From assembly GCA_021018815.1 (NCBI GenBank), contig JAITYX010000022.1, positions 1,736,001-1,800,000 on the forward strand: 64,000 bases of DNA, written 5' to 3'. The translations under genes and the position numbers were made by a program. Shown here in pieces: positions 63,846 through 64,000 of this stretch. This stretch comes from Talinum fruticosum (taxonomy: Eukaryota > Streptophyta > Magnoliopsida > Caryophyllales > Talinaceae). The notes beneath the pieces are model-generated. The model saw only the letters and a program-made list of their open reading frames with translations, was not told the DNA's origin and ran no database searches. Every line of letters starts with the position of its first letter. Within the stretch, counting starts at the first letter, position 1.

Positions 63846-64000
63846 TAGAGATAATGAGGATTAGTTATTGTGGTTCGTAAAGGTCCCAAAAGGGTCGGAT
63901 TATCCTAGAAAGGGAGTAGGGGTGAATAGGGTAATTAAAACTTTTCTCAATTGTCAAATCGTCGTTCTAGAATAAACTCAAATTATATTAACTACAACAA

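Noticed and set aside
1..64000. CRISPR arrays, riboswitches, rRNA or intact tRNA genes
   Set aside because: None seen; the tRNA-like sequences are SINE-type fragments without a full cloverleaf.

Overview
This window looks like nuclear DNA of a flowering plant, probably a eudicot. It has intron-rich genes with GT-AG introns, AT-rich intergenic DNA, plant LINEs with a C-terminal RNase H domain, Stowaway, hAT and CACTA-type small elements, a chromovirus LTR, and proteins of plant-specific families. No prokaryotic feature was seen.

Four protein-coding loci can be supported. (1) 2410-4399, minus: the first two exons of a gene resembling nuclear-encoded mitochondrial ribosomal protein uS15; the S15-fold exons must lie left of base 1 or be lost. 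(2) 12020-34427, minus: a 22.4-kb, 11-exon gene for an MBD9-like chromatin reader (PHD, MBD, FYRN, bromodomain-type module, second PHD, WHIM-like block, zinc finger). (3) 39885-40624, minus: a two-exon GPI-anchored stellacyanin-type phytocyanin with all four copper ligands. (4) 55549-61318, plus: an 8-exon KT/HAK/KUP potassium transporter of the KUP6/KUP8 type.

The DNA between them is mobile-element rich. A LINE 3' part (1-1700) lies antisense in the uS15m intron. Then come a long-inverted-repeat element (4536-4905), a SINE-like piece, the 3' LTR of a chromovirus (5535-5955, minus) and a long degenerate LINE (about 6980-10894, plus). Right of MBD9 are an hAT-type element with an 8-bp target duplication (38875-39526) and a 5'-truncated LINE with an exact 18-bp duplication (42429-43156). 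An array of about 240-bp tandem repeats (43940-47780) is interrupted by a 2456-bp Helitron-like element (44043-46498). Further right are an inverted-repeat element (48078-48345), a Stowaway MITE (51974-52232), a CACTA MITE (53816-54004), and a LINE with an internal inversion typical of twin priming (62113-63642) inserted in a tandemly duplicated segment.

The most important technical observation is that MBD9 and KUP each read through perfectly only if one base is added in short homopolymer runs: five in MBD9 and two in KUP, always one base short. Splice sites and phases are otherwise consistent, so consensus errors from long-read assembly are more likely than two pseudogenes. The most interesting biological structure is the Helitron: removing it restores the 240-bp period of the array and leaves an A/T target. 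I did not find a clearly undescribed biochemical system. The genes share no evident pathway; they are neighbours on a chromosome.
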